This document shows, one piece after another, positions 58,837 through 64,000 of a DNA stretch of 64,000 nucleotides. Within the stretch, counting starts at the first letter, position 1; every line of letters starts with the position of its first letter. A program made the position numbers and the translations under genes. Below the pieces are notes generated by a model. That model was not told where the DNA came from and did not search any database. It worked only from the letters and a program-made list of their open reading frames with translations. Where the stretch lies: contig NZ_CANLDB010000011.1 of assembly GCF_947489365.1 (NCBI RefSeq), positions 27,918 through 91,917 of the forward strand. The letters run 5' to 3'. This DNA comes from an uncultured Nocardioides sp. (lineage in GTDB: Bacteria > Actinomycetota > Actinomycetes > Propionibacteriales > Nocardioidaceae).

Positions 58837-60303
58837 TCAACCGCCCGTGCCGGGTGCGGTGACGGCTGCGGACCCCAGGCCGGGGTTGCGGACGGCCAGG
58901 CCGGCCAGCAGCGCGCCGGCCGTCATGAGGCCGGCGCAGATCCCCACGGCGACGACGTACCCGCCGGCGAGGGCCTCGGGGTCCGCGTAGTCGGTGCCGG
59001 ACAGCCCGACCAGCGCCGGCAGGGCGGCCACGGCGATCAACCCGCCGGTGCGGGACACGGCGTTGTTGACCCCGCTCGCGACGCCGGCGTACCGGTCCGG
59101 GGCGGCGGCCAGCACGGTCGCGGTGAGCGGGGCGACGAGCAGGGAGAGCCCGAGGCCGAACACGGTGATGCCGGGCAGGACGTCGGTGACGAAGCCCGCG
59201 ACCCCGTCGGTGCCGGCGTCGACCCGCAGGAGCAGCAGCGTGCCGACGGCGAGCACGAGCGGGCCGACGGTGAGCGGGACCCGCGGGCCGATGCGCTGCG
59301 CGAGCGCTCCCCCGCGGGAGGCGAGCAGCAGCATGCAGACGGTGAGCGGCAGCGTCGAGAGCCCGGCGGCGAGCGGCCCCCACCCGGCGACGGTCTGCAG
59401 CTGGAGGACGAGGAAGAACAGGACGGCGCCGAGCGCGGCGTACACGAGCAGGGTCAGGCCGTTGACCGCGCTGAAGGTGCGGTCGGCGAACAGACCCAGC
59501 GGTACGAGCGGGTGGCGGCTGCGTCGCTCCACGAGGACGAACCCGACGCCCGCGAGGAGGCCGAGCCCCGCCGCCGGCAGCGTGTACGGCGACCCGGGCT
59601 CGACGAGCGACCAGGTGAGCGACCCGAGCGCGGTCACGGCCAGGACGGTCCCGGCGACGTCGAAGCCGTGCACGGCCTGCGGGTCGCGGGACTCCGGCAC
59701 CGCGCGGACCGCGATGGCGACGACGAGGACGGCGGGGGCGAGGTTGACCAGGAAGATCCAGCGCCACGACGCCTGCTCGACGAGGACACCGCCGAGGAAG
59801 GGTCCCGCGGCGGCGGCGAGGGAGCCCAGGCCGGTCCAGACACCGATCGCGCGGGCGCGGTCCTCGCGGGCGAACGCCCCCTGGATCATCGCCAGGCTGC
59901 CCGGCGTCAGCATCGCGGCGCCGATGCCCTGCAGCACGCGGGAGCCGATGAGGACCTCGACCGTCGGCGCCAGCCCGCAGGCGAGGGAGGCGATCGCGAA
60001 GGTGACGGTGCCGACGAGGAAGACCCGCTTGCGACCGAACCGGTCGCCGAGCGACCCGCCGAGGAGGATCAGCCCGGCCAGGGTGAGCAGGTAGCCGTTC
60101 GTCACCCACTGCAGCGCGGCGAGGTCGGCGTCCAGGTCCTCGCCGAGGGTGCGGAGCGCGACGTTGACGACGGTCTGGTCGAGCAGCGCCATCCCGGAGC
60201 CGAGCGTGGCGGCGGCGAGGACGGCGCGACCGGCCGGCGTCCCGAGGCGGACGGGTTCCCCCTCGCAGACCGGCTCGCCGTGAGCCGTGGGCTGGGTCGT
60301 CAC
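58837..60303 (-). CDS. MFS transporter, DHA2 family
   Basis: 488 residues and about 14 membrane helices. ATLGSGMALLDQTVVNVALRTLGEDL is the first helix with motif D1, LILLGGSLGDRFGRKRVFLVG motif A, and AIGVWTGLGSLAAAAGPFLGGVLVEQASWRWIFLVNL motif C of drug/H+ antiporters. Similar in type to the MFS protein encoded at 29183 but not adjacent to a regulator. GTG at 60303; a 26-base gap to the ABC permease gene upstream makes an operon with the Drr-type transporter possible. Confidence 0.9.
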   Translation of the reverse strand: MTTQPTAHGEPVCEGEPVRLGTPAGRAVLAAATLGSGMALLDQTVVNVALRTLGEDLDADLAALQWVTNGYLLTLAGLILLGGSLGDRFGRKRVFLVGTVTFAIASLACGLAPTVEVLIGSRVLQGIGAAMLTPGSLAMIQGAFAREDRARAIGVWTGLGSLAAAAGPFLGGVLVEQASWRWIFLVNLAPAVLVVAIAVRAVPESRDPQAVHGFDVAGTVLAVTALGSLTWSLVEPGSPYTLPAAGLGLLAGVGFVLVERRSRHPLVPLGLFADRTFSAVNGLTLLVYAALGAVLFFLVLQLQTVAGWGPLAAGLSTLPLTVCMLLLASRGGALAQRIGPRVPLTVGPLVLAVGTLLLLRVDAGTDGVAGFVTDVLPGITVFGLGLSLLVAPLTATVLAAAPDRYAGVASGVNNAVSRTGGLIAVAALPALVGLSGTDYADPEALAGGYVVAVGICAGLMTAGALLAGLAVRNPGLGSAAVTAPGTGG

Positions 60304-60329
60304 CCGCCCAGTGTGGACCCCGTCCGGCG

Positions 60330-61156
60330 TCAGGCGTTCTCCCTGCGGAAGACCGCGGTCCCCCACCACAGGGCGAGCCCGAACAGCAGCACGGACCAGC
60401 CGACGCCCCAGCCCATGGTCGCGAAGTCGAGGTCGCCGAAGAACGCCCCGCGGACGGCGTCGACCACGTGCCGGATCGGCATGAGGTCGGCGAGCCGGTC
60501 GAGCCAGGCGGCGCCGAACGTCATCGGCAGCAGGATCCCGGACAGCAGCAGCACCGGCATCATCACGACGTTGATCACCGGGGCCATGACGTCCTCGGAC
60601 TTCGTGGTCAGCGCCAGGGCGTTGGACGCCGCCGCACAGGCGCCGCCGAGCAGCAGCGTCAGCGCCACCCCGACGACGATCCCGCCGAGGGAGGCGTCCA
60701 TGCCGAGCACCGTCCCGAGGACGACGAGGATCACCGCCTGCACGAACAGCTGCGCCAGGTCGCGCCCGAGGCGGCCCACGAGCAGCGCCGTCCGGCTCGC
60801 CGGGGTGACCCGCTCCGCCTCGATGACGCCCTCGCGCCACTCCCCGATCAGGGAGAAGCCGGCGAAGAACGCCCCGAAGATGCCGAGCTGGACGAGCATC
60901 CCGGGCACGAACCACGTGTACTGGTTGATCCCCGGTCCCAGCTGCGCGATCACGGGCTCCAGCAGCGGGCCGAAGAGCAGCAGGTAGAGCACCGGCTGCA
61001 GCATCCCGATGATCACCCAGGCCGGGTTGCGCAGGTTCATCCGCATCTGGCGGCGGAAGACGATGAAGGACTCCCGCCAGAAGCGGCTCACCGCACCCCG
61101 CTCGGGGACGGCGATCGCCGCGGCGGTCGTCCGGGTCGGCTGCTGGGTCGTCGTGG

Positions 61157-61160
<4 letters not shown>
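60330..61160 (-). CDS. ABC-2 type permease (DrrB-like)
   Basis: 276 residues, six membrane helices: ESFIVFRRQMRMNLRNPAWVIIGMLQPVLYLLLFGPLL opens the ABC-2 domain; GMLVQLGIFGAFFAGFSLIGEWREGVIEAERVTPASRTALLVGR holds the family loop; PVLLLSGILLPM and ADLMPIRHVVDAVRGAFFGD follow. With the ATPase gene at 61157-62188 it forms a DrrAB-type exporter for a drug or lipid. GTG at 61160 overlaps the ATPase stop by four bases (GTGA). Confidence 0.92.
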
Positions 61161-62188
<1,028 letters not shown>

Positions 62189-62268
62189 CCCCTGAGTGAA
62201 CCGCGTGGCACCGACAAGCGTCCACGCCGTTTCGCTGTGAGCGGCTACCCGTCAGTAACGTCCGGGGC

Positions 62269-62814
62269 ATGCGTCGCCTCGCCGTCCCGGCCCTCCTCGT
62301 CGCCCTGGCCCTCACCGCGACGCCCGGCCTCGGCGTCCCCGCCGGCGCCGCCGAGATCCCGCGCGTGCAGCTGGTGAAGGACCCCGGCGGTGACGTCCGC
62401 ACCTCGGGTCGCGTCCCGACGGCCGTCCGCCGCAGCGTCGACGTCAGCAGCCTCCAGGTCCGCCGCGACGCCACCCAGCTGCGGCTGGGCTTCCGGCTGC
62501 GCGACGTCCGCTCCTTCGCCGGCTACGAGCAGGGGGCGACGGTGCTGCTGTCGCGCCGGAACCGCACGCAGCGGTTCACCGTCGACGGCTCGCGCGTGCT
62601 GCAGGGCGACCCGACCGAGGGACGGGTCTGCGAGGACGGCCGGGCCGTCCGCAAGGCCGGCGGCGACGTGCTCGTCGTACGCCTGCCGTTCCTCTGCATC
62701 CGCACCACCCCCGGGAAGCCGGTCGACCTCCGCGGCATCGCCACGGCGACACCCCGCGGCACCGGCGGCACCGCCTCGGACCCGACGCGGACCGTGCGGG
62801 CCGACCCCCGCTGA
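62269..62814 (+). CDS. Small secreted protein of unknown function
   Basis: 181 residues. Signal peptide MRRLAVPALLVALALTATPGLGVPAGAAE with a probable cleavage after AGA. The mature part is beta-rich and highly charged (SVDVSSLQVRRDATQLRLGFRLRDVRSFAGYEQGATVLLSRR), resembling small extracellular beta-sandwich proteins of actinobacteria, and has two cysteines (VCEDG and LCIR) that could pair. No family recognised. The ATG at 62269 follows TAACGT (62256-62261) by seven bases: leaderless candidate. Divergent from the ABC operon. Confidence 0.75.
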   Translation: MRRLAVPALLVALALTATPGLGVPAGAAEIPRVQLVKDPGGDVRTSGRVPTAVRRSVDVSSLQVRRDATQLRLGFRLRDVRSFAGYEQGATVLLSRRNRTQRFTVDGSRVLQGDPTEGRVCEDGRAVRKAGGDVLVVRLPFLCIRTTPGKPVDLRGIATATPRGTGGTASDPTRTVRADPR

Positions 62815-62832
62815 GGCCCGCGGCCGACGACC

Positions 62833-63126
62833 TCAGAAGTCCGCGGCGGACTCGTGCCCGCCGACCTTCCGCAGGTGCACCCGCCGCGACAGGCGGATCA
62901 CCGGACGGACGGCGAGCTCGGCCGAGCCGACGATGAACAACCACGTCCCGATCTCCGTGGTGGCGGCGTCGAGGAAGAGGAACGACCCGACCAGGAACCA
63001 CACCGCGACCAGCAGGTCGTTGGCGATGGACAGGGTCTCGTAGCGGCGCCGCAGGACCAGCTCACGTTGTCCGAGGTGCAGCGTGAGCGTGCCGTCAGGG
63101 TGCACGTGGGTCTCGTGTGGTGGCAT
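62833..63126 (-). CDS. YrhK-like small membrane protein
   Basis: 97 residues. After a short hydrophilic start (PPHETHVHPDGTLTLHLGQRELVLRRRYETLSIANDLL) there are two membrane helices, LLVAVWFLVGSFLFLD and TWLFIVGSAELAVRPVI, ending in the basic RLSRRVHLRKVG. This matches the YrhK-like domain (RYE..SI..D....WFLVGS.LF). Function unknown. ATG 63126 or 63135; both overlap the start codons of the divergent glucokinase gene. Confidence 0.7.
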   Translation of the reverse strand: MPPHETHVHPDGTLTLHLGQRELVLRRRYETLSIANDLLVAVWFLVGSFLFLDAATTEIGTWLFIVGSAELAVRPVIRLSRRVHLRKVGGHESAADF

Positions 63127-63136
63127 GAGGCTCATG
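63124..63136. promoter_or_regulatory. Palindrome CATGAGGCTCATG holding start codons for both strands
   Basis: Arms CATGAG and CTCATG flank a central G. Plus-strand ATGs are at 63125 and 63134 and minus-strand ATGs at 63126 and 63135. The divergent genes therefore overlap at their starts, and their promoters must lie inside each other's coding regions. Confidence 0.7.
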
Positions 63137-63880
63137 GAACACCCCTTCGGGATCGACTTCGGCGGCACGGGCATCAAGGGCGCCCCGGTCGACCTCGCCG
63201 TCGGTGACTTCGCCGAGGACCGCGTCCGGCACCCGACGCCACAGCCCTCGACCCCCGAGGCCGTGGCCGCCGTGTTCGCCGACCTGCTCTCCTCCTTCCC
63301 GGCCAGCCGCTCCGCGGTCGGGGTCACCGTGCCCGGCGTCGTCCGGCGCGGCGTCGTCGGCTCCGCCGCCAACATCGACGACGCCTGGATCGGCACCGAC
63401 GCCGACGCGATGCTGACGGAGCGGCTGCAGCGGTCCGTGCACGTCGTGAACGACGCGGACGCCGCCGGCCTCGCGGAGGCGGCGTACGGCGCGGCGCGGG
63501 GCGTCACCGGCCTCGTCATCGTGACCACCCTCGGCACCGGGATCGGGTCGGCGATGGTGCACGACGGCGTCCTCGTCCCCAACGCCGAGCTCGGCCACCT
63601 CGAGATCGACGGCCACGACGCCGAGACCCGCGCGGCCAACTCGGCCCGCAAGCGTGAGGAGCTGTCCTGGGAGGAGTGGGGCGAGCGGCTGACCCGCTAC
63701 TACCGGACCGTCGAGATGCTGTTCTCCCCCGAGGTGTTCGTCATCGGCGGCGGCGTCAGCAAGGACGCCGAGCACTGGCTGCCCCACGTCCACGTGCGCA
63801 CCCCGATCGTCACCGCCACGCTCCTCAACCGCGCCGGCGTGGTCGGCGCCGCCCTGCTCGCGGCGCGCGAGCAGGACTGA
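63134..63880 (+). CDS. ppgK: Polyphosphate glucokinase (ROK family)
   Basis: 248 residues, the usual length. HPFGIDFGGTGIKGAPVDLAVGDF is the phosphate-binding loop wording typical of polyphosphate/ATP glucokinases; RHPTPQPSTPEAVAAVF and VGVTVPGVVRRGVVGSAANIDDAWIG follow; VVNDADAAGLAEAAYGA has the catalytic Asp; VIVTTLGTGIGSAMVHDGVLVPNAELGHLEIDG and FVIGGGVSKDAEHWLPHV finish the fold. It phosphorylates glucose to glucose-6-phosphate using polyphosphate or ATP, common in actinobacteria. Start ATG 63134 (or 63125). Confidence 0.93.
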   Translation: MEHPFGIDFGGTGIKGAPVDLAVGDFAEDRVRHPTPQPSTPEAVAAVFADLLSSFPASRSAVGVTVPGVVRRGVVGSAANIDDAWIGTDADAMLTERLQRSVHVVNDADAAGLAEAAYGAARGVTGLVIVTTLGTGIGSAMVHDGVLVPNAELGHLEIDGHDAETRAANSARKREELSWEEWGERLTRYYRTVEMLFSPEVFVIGGGVSKDAEHWLPHVHVRTPIVTATLLNRAGVVGAALLAAREQD

Positions 63881-63893
63881 GCAGGACCTCGCC

Positions 63894-64000
63894 GAGTCGG
63901 CCCGAGCGCACCGCCCACGACCCCCGAGTCGGCCCGAGCGCACCGCCCACGACCCCCGAGTCGGCCCGAGCGCACCGCCCACGACCCCCGAGTCGGCCCG
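63894..64000. repeat. 32-bp tandem repeat running off the right edge
   Basis: GAGTCGGCCCGAGCGCACC begins at 63894, 63926, 63958 and 63990, exactly 32 bases apart, and the visible units are identical. There are three full units and a partial one at the window edge. No unique spacers. The opening GAGTCGGC and the later GCGCA are shared with the motif repeated at 2687-2899, where the spacing is also about 32. Confidence 0.9.

Noticed and set aside
63894..64000. CRISPR array
   Set aside because: The 32-bp units are identical end to end with no variable spacers, and no cas genes are in the window.

Overview
The window is very GC-rich, densely coded double-stranded DNA with GTG/ATG starts, many stop/start overlaps, few Shine-Dalgarno sites and many apparently leaderless promoters. 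Together with a polyphosphate-type glucokinase, a DUF6153/DUF305 pair, Drr-type ABC genes and a PS-10 (S37) peptidase, this points to a high-GC actinobacterium, most like Nocardioides or another Nocardioidaceae (inference from gene types and repeats, not from a search). I count 58 protein genes (serS is cut by the left edge), one decayed gene, several repeat families, and no tRNA, rRNA, integrase or intact transposase. It reads as chromosome, not as an island.

Layout. 1-10,100: serS, a PAP2-diacylglycerol kinase fusion, DUF4446, a lone arginine deiminase, a cAMP-type pair (cyclic-nucleotide-binding protein plus class III cyclase), terD, a hydrolase, a SEC-C protein, a glycerophosphodiesterase and DUF4385. 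10,100-16,600: an orphan histidine kinase, CorA, an Fpg-type glycosylase, a wrecked tadA/cpaF ATPase bracketed by palindromic repeats, then a SulP transporter divergent from a MerR regulator over a perfect 20-bp palindrome. 16,700-19,700: DUF305, DUF6153, rhodanese, aat and EcsC.

19,626-27,450 (minus strand) is one tightly packed operon: biotin-dependent acyl-CoA carboxylase beta and alpha subunits and HMG-CoA lyase (leucine-type catabolism), followed without a gap by two sulfotransferase-like genes around a gene of unknown function. Its promoter carries a TetR-type palindrome almost identical to the one in front of a TetR gene at 31,704, which suggests that this TetR controls the operon and itself. 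27,470-33,500: DUF389, a TetR/MFS divergent pair, aldo/keto reductase, the second TetR, an SRPBCC protein and a SWIM protein.

33,533-43,700: SNF2 helicase, a processive family-2 glycosyltransferase with a degenerate N-terminal domain coupled to an acyltransferase-3 gene (an envelope or exopolysaccharide pair), a RecQ helicase with a phosphoribosyltransferase-like tail, and a secreted S37 peptidase. 43,731-47,853: an NAD(P)-binding protein, then a compact operon of acyl-CoA dehydrogenase-like protein, PIG-L deacetylase/methyltransferase fusion and glycosyltransferase. The last three carry the enzyme types needed to build a modified amino-sugar lipid and are the best candidate here for an undescribed pathway. 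47,879-64,000: CorC-type protein, PRISE reductase, M13 peptidase, HpcH/HpaI aldolase, quinone oxidoreductase, esterase and HAD hydrolase, a cruciform-forming repeat, MatC-type carrier, M15 lipoprotein, DHA2 MFS, Drr-type ABC pair, a small secreted protein, YrhK-like protein, polyphosphate glucokinase, and a 32-bp tandem repeat running off the right edge.
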